DNA of 64,000 nucleotides, taken from NCBI RefSeq assembly GCF_038396845.1, contig NZ_CP151587.1:1958001-2022000 (forward strand). Direction: 5' to 3'. The position numbers and the translations under genes were made by a program. The stretch is from Gymnodinialimonas sp. 57CJ19 (lineage in GTDB: Bacteria > Pseudomonadota > Alphaproteobacteria > Rhodobacterales > Rhodobacteraceae). Under the pieces are notes generated by a model. It was not told the DNA's origin. It did not search any database and saw only the letters and a program-made list of their open reading frames with translations. Below, one piece after another: positions 55,057-62,733 of this stretch (within the stretch, counting starts at the first letter, position 1; every line of letters begins with the position of its first letter).

Positions 55057-56019
55057 TCAGCTACGCGGATTGCGGTAGCTCATCCGCCGGACAGAGCCGG
55101 TTTTGGAGCGCATCAGGATCGTTTCAGTCGTCAGATGCCCCGGCTCGCGCTTGATGCCCGAAAGGATGGAGCCATCGGTGACGCCCGTGGCCGCGAAAAT
55201 CACGTCCTCGGTAACCATGTCATCGCGCGAATAGATCCGGTTCAGATCCGTGATCCCCGCTTTCGCCGCGCGGCCCTTTTCATCGTCATTGCGGAACACA
55301 AGACGGCCCCACATCTGCCCGCCCATGCACTTCAGCGCGGCGGCGGCCAAGACGCCCTCAGGCGCGCCACCAAGGCCCATATACATGTCGATGCCGGTCT
55401 CCTCGGCCTCGGCGCAATGGATCACACCGGCCACATCGCCGTCGGTAATCAGGCGGATCGCGGCGCCAGTATCACGCAACTCTGCGATCATGTCTTCGTG
55501 GCGCGGGCGGTCCAGGACGCAGACGGTGATATCCGCCGTTGTGCATTGTTTGGCGGCCGCGAGAAGGCGCACCCGCTCGGCCGGGGTTTGGTCCAGCGAT
55601 ACGATGTTTTCAGGGTAACCCGGCCCGATGGCCAGCTTTTCCATATATACATCAGGCGCGTGCAGCATGGAGCCGCGCGGCCCCATGGCGATCACCGTCA
55701 GGGCGTTTGGCATGTCTTTCGCGGTTAGCGTCGTGCCTTCCAGCGGGTCCAGCGCGATGTCCACGTCGGGGCCGGTGCCGCTGCCGACTTCCTCGCCGAT
55801 GAACAGCATGGGGGCCTCGTCCCGCTCGCCCTCACCGATGACGACGACGCCTTTGATGTCTAACCTGTTGAGCTGTTCGCGCATCGCGTTCACGGCGGCT
55901 TGGTCTGCGGCCTTTTCGTCGCCACGCCCGATCCAAAGCGCCGAGGCAATCGCCGCCGCCTCTGACACACGGGCAAGGCCCAAAGAAAGCATACGGTCGT
56001 TGAAATCAGTTTTGGGCAT
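55057..56019 (-). CDS. glpX: Fructose-1,6-bisphosphatase class II
   Basis: Converts fructose-1,6-bisphosphate to fructose-6-phosphate in gluconeogenesis, which feeds glycogen synthesis. The 320-residue lithium-sensitive phosphatase has GRGDEKAADQAAVNAMRE, VVIGEGERDEAPMLFIGEEVG, ALDPLEGTT (metal-binding DPxxGT), LGGAPEGVLAAAALKCMGGQ and ATGVTDGSILSGIK, the class II blocks. ATG at 56019 after CTCTCTTAGGGACCG. Confidence 0.97.
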   Translation of the reverse strand: MPKTDFNDRMLSLGLARVSEAAAIASALWIGRGDEKAADQAAVNAMREQLNRLDIKGVVVIGEGERDEAPMLFIGEEVGSGTGPDVDIALDPLEGTTLTAKDMPNALTVIAMGPRGSMLHAPDVYMEKLAIGPGYPENIVSLDQTPAERVRLLAAAKQCTTADITVCVLDRPRHEDMIAELRDTGAAIRLITDGDVAGVIHCAEAEETGIDMYMGLGGAPEGVLAAAALKCMGGQMWGRLVFRNDDEKGRAAKAGITDLNRIYSRDDMVTEDVIFAATGVTDGSILSGIKREPGHLTTETILMRSKTGSVRRMSYRNPRS

Positions 56020-56130
56020 TGGGCGCGGTCCCTAAGAGAGAATGAAACGATATCTCTGCATTAGCGGGCAGGGGGGGGGGCTACAAGGCTGGGGGCGCTA
56101 ACGGAAATGAACAAGCGCCGCACCAGCCCG

Positions 56131-57555
56131 TCAGATCGGCAGCGCAGCAGGGGGACCACTCTTTTCAAAATGCCAGATCGCCGTCCAGTCAGCGCCACGC
56201 CGTTCCAGCACCAACATATTGCGGTCCGCCACATAGCGCAGCTTCTGGCCGGGGATGCGTCGGATGCGGATGCGGTGGCCGGGAAGGGGCGTTTCGCCCA
56301 CGCGCGACAGGGCCCCAAGGGTGCGAGCCCACAGTCGGGGCGGCGGGCGGTGCGTGATGCCCGAGGCCACCAGTTGGTTCAGCACTTGGCCCCTGCCCAC
56401 CGCCATTGTGGCCCGTGTCGCAAGGTGGATTTCGCCGGAAAGGATCGTCACATCCTGCCCGTCGCGTTCCTGTATCTGCATCATCGCCCGCAGCATCCGC
56501 CGCCAGCTATCGCGGTGCGCTCGGCTTTGCCACTGGTCGCGCAGATCGTCTTCGTACTTCTGCATCTTAGGGGTCACGACCATCAGCGCCTCCAGGATCG
56601 ACAGGCGCGGGCCCAACAGCGGCACCGTGGAGACGACGAACGTGCGCCCCGCAAACGCGGTCTCGGCCTGCGCCCCCACATCGGCCCACCCGCCCGTGTC
56701 CATCACCTGCCGACGCGTCCGCTCGGATCGCAGGTCGGGCCCCATAAGCCTTAGCCCCGGCGCCTCGATGGTCCAATTGAGGTGATACCCTTCCGGGTCC
56801 GCAAATCGCGGCGGCAGATCGCCCGCTATCGTGCCATGCTGGAACGCCAATGCGGCCTCTTTCGCGACCTCAAACAAGGTCTGCCCCACCGGAGAATACG
56901 TCCGCGACCGCGGCAAAGACCCCCATCCGTCGCAAATATCATGGTCATCCCATTGCGCCAGCGACGGCACGCGGGCTACCAGCCAAGCATAATCCGCTTG
57001 CGCCAGTTGCGCGGTATAGCGTTCCATGAACCGTTCGCGCAGATGGTCGCGCAGGTCGTCGATATCGTGGGGGAGGGGGTCGCTGGGGATCGTGTCGGGC
57101 CAGCCCTCGGACATCGGGTGGCCTTGGGTCGCTTCGTCGGCATAGATCTGGTCGCCCCCGTGCAACAGCAGGGCAAAGGGTGTGCGGCGGTGTTCTTGTG
57201 CCAACTTGGCCCACATCACGTTCCGCTCACCTTCGTCGCGGTCCATGTCGCCGTGTTCCTCGCCATTGCAAGAGGCAAAGGCCAGCCGCAGATCGCCTCC
57301 CAGATCGGAAGCCAGATCAAACCGCGTCCCGTTCCATTCGTAAAATGAAGGCGCATCAGCGGGCACCGCGAAGCGCGCCCGCCACAGCTGCGCCGAGCCG
57401 TAGGCGAGAAGCGGCTGCGCGGGCACGTCAGTGCCCGCCACCCGGACCGGAGGGACGGGCTGCCCCGGAGGGGCCACGAAAACAGCCGCCAGTTGCATCC
57501 GGCCCTGGGCGACATGATCGAGGATCAGCAAGGGCCCGAGGATGCGGTTAACCAT
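56131..57555 (-). CDS. PhoD-like metallophosphatase family protein
   Basis: A 474-residue protein of the alkaline phosphatase D-like group. Metal-ligand blocks are LAFASCN, LLHGGDQIYAD, QWDDHDICDGWGS and ILSGEIHLATR. An N-terminal beta domain precedes the metallophosphoesterase domain. Unlike classic secreted PhoD there is no Tat signal peptide, so it is probably cytoplasmic; substrate unknown. 24 bp after hom, so likely co-transcribed. An uninterrupted run of ten G lies between it and glpX (56071-56080). Confidence 0.88.
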   Translation of the reverse strand: MVNRILGPLLILDHVAQGRMQLAAVFVAPPGQPVPPVRVAGTDVPAQPLLAYGSAQLWRARFAVPADAPSFYEWNGTRFDLASDLGGDLRLAFASCNGEEHGDMDRDEGERNVMWAKLAQEHRRTPFALLLHGGDQIYADEATQGHPMSEGWPDTIPSDPLPHDIDDLRDHLRERFMERYTAQLAQADYAWLVARVPSLAQWDDHDICDGWGSLPRSRTYSPVGQTLFEVAKEAALAFQHGTIAGDLPPRFADPEGYHLNWTIEAPGLRLMGPDLRSERTRRQVMDTGGWADVGAQAETAFAGRTFVVSTVPLLGPRLSILEALMVVTPKMQKYEDDLRDQWQSRAHRDSWRRMLRAMMQIQERDGQDVTILSGEIHLATRATMAVGRGQVLNQLVASGITHRPPPRLWARTLGALSRVGETPLPGHRIRIRRIPGQKLRYVADRNMLVLERRGADWTAIWHFEKSGPPAALPI

Positions 57556-57579
57556 GGGAAGCGCGGCCGGCGCGGTAAC

Positions 57580-58866
57580 TCAGACGTCTTCGATCCGAAG
57601 CGCCACAGGCGTATCGGCAAGCACGCCCGTTGTGGGCAGGGCGGCCAGGGCGGCGTCCAGGTCAGGGCGGGCGCTTTTGTGGGTCACGATCAGGACCGGC
57701 GCGTTGGCGCCGTCGTGATCGTATTGGCGCATCCGGTCGATGGAGATGCCATTCTCCCCCAACGCCGTCGCCACCTTCGCCAAGGCGCCGGGCTTATCGA
57801 CCAGTTCCATGCGCAGGTAGAACCGGGCGGGGCTTTCGGAGTTCGCAGGCTGCGCGGTCTTCAAGCTGGCGGCCGGTTGCCCAAAGATCGGCAAGCGCAA
57901 TCCACGGGCGATATCGCATATGTCACCGACCACAGCGCTCGCCGTGGGGCCTTCGCCTGCGCCGGGGCCGCGCAGCACGATCTGCTCCACCGCGTCGCCC
58001 TCGATCACCACCATATTGGTGCCGCCTACAAGCTGCCCCAGCGGCGAGGTCGCGGGCACAAGGCAGGGCGTCATGCGCTGTTCCAGCCCGCGCCCCGTCA
58101 TCTGGGCCACGCCCAAGAGTTTGATTTTATATCCCAAATCACCCGCACGGCGGATGTCATCAATGGAGACCGCACCGATGCCTTCCAAGCGCATATCGTC
58201 AAAGGCCACGCGTGTGCCGAAGGCGATCGACGACAGCAGGGCGAGTTTATGGCCCGCGTCGATGCCGCCCACGTCGAGGTTCGGGTCAGCTTCCAGATAG
58301 CCCAAGCCATCGGCCTCATCAAAGGCCTCTTGGTAGGACAGACCCGCCTCATCCATGCGGGTCAGGATGTAGTTGCAGGTGCCGTTCATCACCCCCATGA
58401 CACGGGTGATCCGGTTGCCTGCAAGCCCTTCCGTCAAGGCCTTGATCACCGGAATGCCGCCCGCGACAGCGGCCTCATACCGCAGGGCCGCGCCCTTTTC
58501 TTCGGCCAGTTCGGCCAGCGCCTGTCCGTGGTGGGCCAACAGCGCCTTGTTGGCGGAAACCACGTCCTTGCCAGCCGCCAGCGCCGCTTCGGTTGCCAGC
58601 TTGGCCGGGCCATCGTCGCCGCCCATCAGCTCTAGGAACACGTCCACATCGTCGCGTTTGGCCAAGGCCACCGGGTCATCTTCCCACGCGTAGGCCGACA
58701 GGTTTGCGCCGCGATCCTTATCGCGGGAGCGGGCGGAGACGGCTGAAATGACAATCTCTTTGCCAGTCCGCGCTTCCAGCAACGCCGCTTGGCGCTGCAC
58801 GATTTTCACCACGCCAATGCCGACAGTGCCGAGCCCTGCGATACCAAGTCTGAGAGTGTCGGTCAT
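57580..58866 (-). CDS. hom: Homoserine dehydrogenase
   Basis: Reduces aspartate semialdehyde to homoserine for threonine and methionine. The 428-residue enzyme has the Rossmann start LGIAGLGTVGIGVVKI and VSANKALLAHHG. The catalytic block is AAVAGGIPVIKALTEGLAGNRITRVMGVMNGTCNYILTRM, with the substrate-binding YLEADPNLDVGGIDAGHKLALL. A C-terminal ACT domain (about 350-425, RFYLRMELVDKPGALAKVATALGENGISIDRM) probably senses threonine. ATG at 58866 (MTDTLRLG) with GGAGG 6 nt upstream. Works in the same pathway as thrC at 14690. Confidence 0.97.
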   Translation of the reverse strand: MTDTLRLGIAGLGTVGIGVVKIVQRQAALLEARTGKEIVISAVSARSRDKDRGANLSAYAWEDDPVALAKRDDVDVFLELMGGDDGPAKLATEAALAAGKDVVSANKALLAHHGQALAELAEEKGAALRYEAAVAGGIPVIKALTEGLAGNRITRVMGVMNGTCNYILTRMDEAGLSYQEAFDEADGLGYLEADPNLDVGGIDAGHKLALLSSIAFGTRVAFDDMRLEGIGAVSIDDIRRAGDLGYKIKLLGVAQMTGRGLEQRMTPCLVPATSPLGQLVGGTNMVVIEGDAVEQIVLRGPGAGEGPTASAVVGDICDIARGLRLPIFGQPAASLKTAQPANSESPARFYLRMELVDKPGALAKVATALGENGISIDRMRQYDHDGANAPVLIVTHKSARPDLDAALAALPTTGVLADTPVALRIEDV

Positions 58867-58953
58867 AGGGGCCTCCGGGCGCATCTTGAACAGTCGCGCC
58901 GGGTGTAGCGACTTCGCGGCAAGGCTGCAACGAAGTGCTGCACCTGTGACCGT

Positions 58954-59202
58954 TTAAAGAGACATTGCCCTGAGCCAAGCGGCGCGGCGGCGCAGATCGG
59001 CAGCGCGGGCCTCCAGGCTGTTGCCCTCAACCTCGGCGCTCCGCGTCAGGGGCGCGTCGGCCGAGGCCAGCAAGGGGCCAAGGGCGACAAGGCTTGGGTA
59101 ATCAGCGGCGCGCGCCTCGGCGCTGAGCTCTGCGTCCAGATCCGGCATACCGGGGCCGCATGCAGCGGTGAAAAGACACAATAGGAGGGCAGAAGATCGC
59201 AT
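58954..59202 (-). CDS. Small lipoprotein
   Basis: An 82-residue protein with a lipoprotein signal: hydrophobic LLLCLF then the lipobox FTAAC, cleavage before the Cys at residue 15. The mature part is short, Ala/Glu/Arg-rich and helical (LDAELSAEARAADYPSLVALGPLLASADAPL...). I do not recognise a domain; membrane-anchored proteins of this size are common beside hom in Rhodobacterales. ATG at 59202 lacks a strong ribosome site. Divergent from the first TetR gene. Confidence 0.72.
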   Translation of the reverse strand: MRSSALLLCLFTAACGPGMPDLDAELSAEARAADYPSLVALGPLLASADAPLTRSAEVEGNSLEARAADLRRRAAWLRAMSL

Positions 59203-59272
59203 AGATAACAGGTAGCGGATCGCATGGGGGCAAGTCCAGATGCGGTTTGCGGTGGCGCCGCGCCTGTGTCCA

Positions 59273-59349
59273 TCGCCCCCAAGGCGCTTGAATTGCCGAT
59301 CGCCCCCAAGGCGCTTGAATTGCCAGTCGCCCCCAAGGCGCTTGAATTG
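59273..59349. repeat. Three-copy 27-bp tandem repeat
   Basis: The 23-bp block TCGCCCCCAAGGCGCTTGAA plus TTG starts at 59273, 59300 and 59327, with 4-bp variable joints (CCGA, CCAG), giving an exact 27-bp period. Each unit contains TTGAAT, like a -35 element. It lies in the control region between the lipoprotein and TetR genes. Because the period is a multiple of 3, several frames stay open through it, but none looks like a gene. Confidence 0.9.
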
Positions 59350-59367
59350 AACGTACGTTCAGATAAT
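59342..59367 (+). promoter_or_regulatory. Putative promoter and palindromic operator of the first TetR gene
   Basis: TGAACGTACGTTCA at 59348-59361 is a perfect 14-bp palindrome. It lies between TTGAAT (59342-59347, the end of repeat copy 3) and GATAAT (59362-59367). A start site near 59374 would give an almost leaderless mRNA for the ATG at 59376. The spacer of 14 bp is short for sigma-70 (16 bp if GCTTGA is the -35), so the promoter call is tentative. The palindrome fits autoregulation by TetR. Confidence 0.55.
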
Positions 59368-59375
59368 CATTGGCC

Positions 59376-59987
59376 ATGGCACGTACCCAAGGCAGTCACT
59401 CCGTCACCACTGGCCCCAAGGTCCGCGCGGTCGCATTGCGGCTATTCGCGCAGCACGGGTTTGCCGCCGTCTCCATGCGCCAGATCGCGCGGGAGGTGGG
59501 GGTGCAGGCCGGGGCTCTCTACCTTTATACCCCTGACAAGCAGGCGCTTTTGTTCGAGCTGATGCGCGGCCATATGGAAGAGCTTCTGGCCGATTGGAGC
59601 CCGCCCGGCGGTGGTCCCTTGGCCGAGTTGGAGGATTTCTCGCGCCACCACATTCGCTTCCACCTTGACCGTCCTGACCTTGTTTTCATCGCCTATATGG
59701 AGCTTCGCAACCTGACGCCCGAGAATTTCGCAGTGATCGAAAAGCTGCGCGGCAGCTACGAGGCGCAGTTGGAAAATATCCTGCGCGCCGGCGTGGCCGA
59801 CGGCGTCTTTGACGTGGCGGACCTGCGGTTGGCTACGATGGGACTGATCTCGATGCTGACCGGCGTGACCACCTGGTTCCGGGACGACGGTCGCCTGACG
59901 CGGGCCGATGTGGAAACGATCCACTGGGACATGGTGCGCCGCGCTGTGGGGGCGGCGGGCGGCGGCGCCCCGCTTCGGGCACCCTGA
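59376..59987 (+). CDS. TetR/AcrR-family transcriptional regulator (first)
   Basis: A 203-residue repressor-type protein. The N-terminal HTH is near residues 15-60 (VRAVALRLFAQHGFAAVSMRQIAREVGVQAGALYLYTPDKQALLFELMRGHMEELL). A helical ligand-binding domain follows (HIRFHLDRPDLVFIAYMELRNL, LRLATMGLISMLTGVTTWF), a pattern near that of fatty-acid or acyl-CoA regulators. ATG at 59376. Convergent with the desaturase gene; no other clear target besides its own palindrome. Confidence 0.92.
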   Translation: MARTQGSHSVTTGPKVRAVALRLFAQHGFAAVSMRQIAREVGVQAGALYLYTPDKQALLFELMRGHMEELLADWSPPGGGPLAELEDFSRHHIRFHLDRPDLVFIAYMELRNLTPENFAVIEKLRGSYEAQLENILRAGVADGVFDVADLRLATMGLISMLTGVTTWFRDDGRLTRADVETIHWDMVRRAVGAAGGGAPLRAP

Positions 59988-60040
59988 AGGGAGCCGCTCA
60001 GCGTGGCGCGTTGCCACGGAACCGGGGCGCGTGCGGGTGT

Positions 60041-61087
60041 CTATTCAGCAGGGATCGCGGAGGAGGGCGCGGGGCGACGCTTGGGGAAGGGGACCAAACG
60101 CTCTTGCTTCTCGTCCCAGAGCTTCAGCGTGAACGACCGCAGTGCCTCGGCCCAACCGATTGTTTGCACTTCATATTTCTCGCGCAGGGCCAAGTGGCAG
60201 CGGCGCAGGCGGTAGCTGGGGATATTGGCGTTGAAGTGGTGAATGTCGTGGTAAGTGATATTCGCGACGGCCAAATCGAACCACCACCCCAGATCCAGCG
60301 CAGATGACCCCTGAAGGGCGGCGCGCGCAGGGTTTAGATCAGGCTTTCGATCCCACCAGGTATCCTCAAAGTTATGTTGGAGGTAGACAAGGAAAACCCC
60401 GATGCACCCGGCGGTAAATATCGTGCCTGCATAGATAATCAGCGCGGGCACGCCCCCGACGGCCCATAGGGCTGCGATCCACAGGGCAAGGCCCAGATTA
60501 TGCAAACACACCTGCACCGGCGCGATTTTCGCGCTGTTTTTGGGCCAGCGATAGGCCAGCGCATAGGTGAACACGCCGCCAAATGGCACCATTAGTGCGG
60601 GATTGCGGTAGAGGCGGTACCATAGGCGCGTCCAGGAACTAGCCTCCTGCCATTCGGCTACGGTCATGGTAAAAATCTCGGTCGTGTCGCGTTCTTCAAG
60701 GTTGCCCAGATGGCTGTGGTGGGCGTTGTGATTGTGCTGCATGACGGAGAACGGCGTCAGGGTGAAGATGCTAAGTCCATGACCTGCAACGGTATTTAGC
60801 CTCGATGTGGTGAACAGAGAGTTATGGCCCATGTCGTGCTGCAACACGTAAAGGCGCACGCCGGTGAAGGCATTAACCACGATCAACGGGACCACCAGCC
60901 ACGCCATCGGCCACGCCCACAGCGCCAACGCAAGCGTCACAAAATAAGCGGCGAGCGTACCAAAATAGCTGATCGCGGCCAATCGGTTGTCGCGTTTTGT
61001 CCAGTCGCGGGTGAAGCGACGAATCTCTCGCTCCGCCTCTTGACGGTAGGTTGGGGTGATCTCGGGAAGGGACGATGTGGCATGCAT
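60041..61087 (-). CDS. Membrane fatty acid desaturase
   Basis: A di-iron acyl-lipid desaturase. The His boxes are HDMGHNS, HNHNAHHSH and HDIHHFN, with hydrophobic pairs at about residues 35-75 and 165-215 in the chosen frame. Likely introduces a double bond in membrane acyl chains. ATG at 61087 (MHATSSLPEITPTYRQ) gives 348 residues; a GTG at 61177 would add 30 that look non-coding. The terminal basic tail (FPKRRPAPSSA) is odd but short. Divergent from the second TetR regulator, as in desaturase-repressor pairs such as DesT. Confidence 0.9.
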   Translation of the reverse strand: MHATSSLPEITPTYRQEAEREIRRFTRDWTKRDNRLAAISYFGTLAAYFVTLALALWAWPMAWLVVPLIVVNAFTGVRLYVLQHDMGHNSLFTTSRLNTVAGHGLSIFTLTPFSVMQHNHNAHHSHLGNLEERDTTEIFTMTVAEWQEASSWTRLWYRLYRNPALMVPFGGVFTYALAYRWPKNSAKIAPVQVCLHNLGLALWIAALWAVGGVPALIIYAGTIFTAGCIGVFLVYLQHNFEDTWWDRKPDLNPARAALQGSSALDLGWWFDLAVANITYHDIHHFNANIPSYRLRRCHLALREKYEVQTIGWAEALRSFTLKLWDEKQERLVPFPKRRPAPSSAIPAE

Positions 61088-61271
61088 GGGGCCGGTCCAG
61101 GTCTCGAAGGGGTTGTTAAAATTGAATCTTTTCGAGTTAACGAATGGCAGTCGGTCGAGGTGGCGTTTATCCAACACAGATAGGTGTCAGGCGAGCGGTT
61201 TTAAACTGCCATGGTAAACGGAACCTCGCAACATTGGCACGGAAGTAACTTTAACTGCGCAGAATTCGGCC

Positions 61272-61295
61272 CAAGGAAAATTGGGGTTTTCCTTG
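61272..61295. promoter_or_regulatory. 24-bp inverted repeat in the desaturase/TetR control region
   Basis: CAAGGAAAA (61272-61280) and TTTTCCTTG (61287-61295) are perfect inverted arms of 9 bp over a 6-nt centre (TTGGGG). It sits 52 bp before the second TetR gene and 185 bp before the desaturase start. It may be a regulator site or an RNA hairpin. Confidence 0.55.
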
Positions 61296-61316
61296 CCTTA
61301 CGGGCACTGGTAGAGG

Positions 61317-61333
61317 TTTGAACGGCGTTCAAA
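61317..61333. promoter_or_regulatory. TGAACG-type operator upstream of the second TetR gene
   Basis: TTTGAACGGCGTTCAAA is a 17-bp palindrome with one central unmatched base. It is 13 bp before the ATG at 61347 and ends just ahead of the GGGGG ribosome site. The 13-bp core TGAACGGCGTTCA recurs exactly at 61944 and 61967. Confidence 0.75.
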
Positions 61334-61346
61334 AGGGGGCTTGGCC

Positions 61347-61946
61347 ATGGCGGGAAAAGTTGAAGCGCGTAAGGCGGCGCTGCGGGAAAAGCTGATTGAT
61401 CTGGCCGAGACGCAGATCGCGGCCGAGGGGCTGGCCTCATTGCGCGCGCGGGAATTGGCGCGGCAGGCCGGATGTGCCGTGGGCGCAATTTATACGCATT
61501 TTGAAGACCTTAACGCATTAACCCTGGAGGTTAACGGCCGTACCTTCACCCGATTAGGTGCATCGGTGGCCGAGGCGGTGGCGCAGGGGCAGGGCCAGCC
61601 GCCCAACGCGCGGTTGATTGCCATGTCTCATGCCTATCTGGAGTTTGCGCGGTCGCACCCAAAGCTGTGGCGCGCCCTGTTTGACGTGGAAATGCGCAGT
61701 GATGGGCCGGTTCCGGCATGGTACGGGGCCGCGATGGGCCAGCTTTTTGCCTACATTACAGAGCCTTTGACCGAAATCTTCCCTGATTCTAGCGCCACCG
61801 AATTGGATCTGATGACGCGCACATTGTTTTCCAGCGTCCATGGAATCGTGCTTTTGGGGCTGGAAAACCGCATCTCAGGCGTGCCTGGCGAACAGCTAAA
61901 GACCATGATCCGCTTGCTATTGGAGCAGGTTGGCCCAGAAAAATGA
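61347..61946 (+). CDS. TetR/AcrR-family transcriptional regulator (second, WHG-type C-terminus)
   Basis: A 199-residue regulator. The HTH is near residues 12-60 ([52 protein letters not shown]). The C-terminal ligand domain ([62 protein letters not shown]) resembles the TetR_C WHG group. ATG at 61347 ([10 protein letters not shown]) follows GGGGG. Its operator-like palindrome is found before its own gene and three times between it and pspA, strongly suggesting it represses both. Confidence 0.92.
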   Translation: MAGKVEARKAALREKLIDLAETQIAAEGLASLRARELARQAGCAVGAIYTHFEDLNALTLEVNGRTFTRLGASVAEAVAQGQGQPPNARLIAMSHAYLEFARSHPKLWRALFDVEMRSDGPVPAWYGAAMGQLFAYITEPLTEIFPDSSATELDLMTRTLFSSVHGIVLLGLENRISGVPGEQLKTMIRLLLEQVGPEK

Positions 61947-61956
61947 ACGGCGTTCA
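61944..61956. promoter_or_regulatory. TGAACG operator, site 1 before pspA
   Basis: TGAACGGCGTTCA, identical to the core at 61319-61331. It begins at the TGA stop of the TetR gene itself and is 50 bp upstream of the likely pspA start site. Confidence 0.75.
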
Positions 61957-61965
61957 AAATAATTC

Positions 61966-61994
61966 TTGAACGGCGTTCATATTTTGCCTATACC
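61966..61994 (+). promoter_or_regulatory. Sigma-70 promoter of pspA overlapped by operator site 2
   Basis: TTGAAC (61966-61971) and TATACC (61989-61994) are spaced by exactly 17 bp. Operator site 2, TGAACGGCGTTCA, occupies 61967-61979 and so covers the -35 element, which would let the TetR protein block RNA polymerase. Confidence 0.72.
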
Positions 61995-62001
61995 CAATTT
62001 G

Positions 62002-62014
62002 TGAACGATGTTCA
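62002..62014. promoter_or_regulatory. TGAACG operator, site 3 at the pspA transcription start
   Basis: TGAACGATGTTCA, a variant of the same palindrome with changed centre, lies at about +1 to +14 of the predicted transcript. With sites 1 and 2 it brackets the promoter (centres 61950, 61973 and 62008). Confidence 0.7.
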
Positions 62015-62031
62015 TTTATTGGAGAGCGATG

Positions 62032-62709
62032 ATGTTCAAAACTCTGACAACCTTGGTGAATGGCGCCAATGCCCGCGCAGAAGAGCGGGTTAGGGACCAT
62101 TACAGCATTGAATTGATTGACCAAAAGATCCGCGAGGCCGAAGCGAGCCTGAAGGCGGCCAAGTTTTCTCTGGCGTCTTTGATCCAGCGCGAACGCTCGG
62201 AGGCGCGTCAGGTGGAGGCGTTGTCGAACCGGATTGCGGACCTGACCCAGCGCACCAAACTGGCGCTGGCCGATGGCCGAGAGGACATGGCGACAGAGGC
62301 GGCGGGCGCGATTGCGCAGTTGGAAAACGAGCTGACCCTGCGCCACACCACGGTCGAGCGGTTGGAGACCCGGATCTTGCAGCTGCGTCATTCTGTTGAA
62401 GGCGCGACACGGCGGATTACTGATTTAAAACAGGGCGCTATCGCGGCCCGGGCAGCGAAGAAAGAAGCCGATATCCAAAAGCATCTGGGCCGCCACGTGT
62501 CCCAAGATACCGCGTTTGAAGAGGCGGAGGAGCTGATTGCCCGGGTCCTGAACCGTGATGACCCATTCGAGCAGACGCAAATCCTGCGCGAAATTGACGA
62601 GGGCTTTGACCGCTCGGACATGACCGAACGCCTTAGCGCCGCTGGCTATGGCGACCCCCTGAAATCAACCGCTCAGGACGTGCTGCAACGTCTGCGTGCC
62701 GACAAGTAA
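62032..62709 (+). CDS. PspA/IM30-family membrane-stress protein
   Basis: A 225-residue, almost wholly alpha-helical coiled-coil protein (FKTLTTLVNGANARAEERVRDHYSIELIDQKIREAEASLKAAKFSLASLIQRERS...) of the PspA/IM30 (Vipp1) ESCRT-III-like family, which coats and protects the inner membrane. An amphipathic N-terminal helix (MFKTLTTLVNGAN) is expected to touch membrane. The usual phage-shock regulators (pspF) are absent; a TetR palindrome set at the promoter replaces them. ATG at 62032 with GGAG 7 nt upstream (an adjacent ATG at 62029 is possible). Confidence 0.88.
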   Translation: MFKTLTTLVNGANARAEERVRDHYSIELIDQKIREAEASLKAAKFSLASLIQRERSEARQVEALSNRIADLTQRTKLALADGREDMATEAAGAIAQLENELTLRHTTVERLETRILQLRHSVEGATRRITDLKQGAIAARAAKKEADIQKHLGRHVSQDTAFEEAEELIARVLNRDDPFEQTQILREIDEGFDRSDMTERLSAAGYGDPLKSTAQDVLQRLRADK

Positions 62710-62733
62710 CCAAATCTTAACCGGAGAAGACCT

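Noticed and set aside
53216..55078. 620-codon open frame on the plus strand opposite recJ
   Set aside because: Antisense shadow caused by high third-position GC. The translation is rich in His, Arg, Gln and Pro, without domains, while the minus strand encodes RecJ and a hydrolase with full motifs.
56071..56080. Run of ten G between glpX and the PhoD-like gene as a phase-variation tract
   Set aside because: It is outside both coding regions and 51 bp upstream of glpX with no promoter overlap evident; could also be a sequencing-sensitive homopolymer.
59273..59349. Repeats that might be a CRISPR array
   Set aside because: Units are contiguous with only 4-bp joints and no spacer-size gaps; no cas gene is near. 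It is a tandem repeat in a promoter region.
61966..61994. Second promoter reading from the operator at 61317 (TTGAAC as -35)
   Set aside because: For the copy at 61317-61333, 17 bp downstream of TTGAAC gives TTGGCC, not a -10 element, so only the copy at 61966 makes a plausible promoter.
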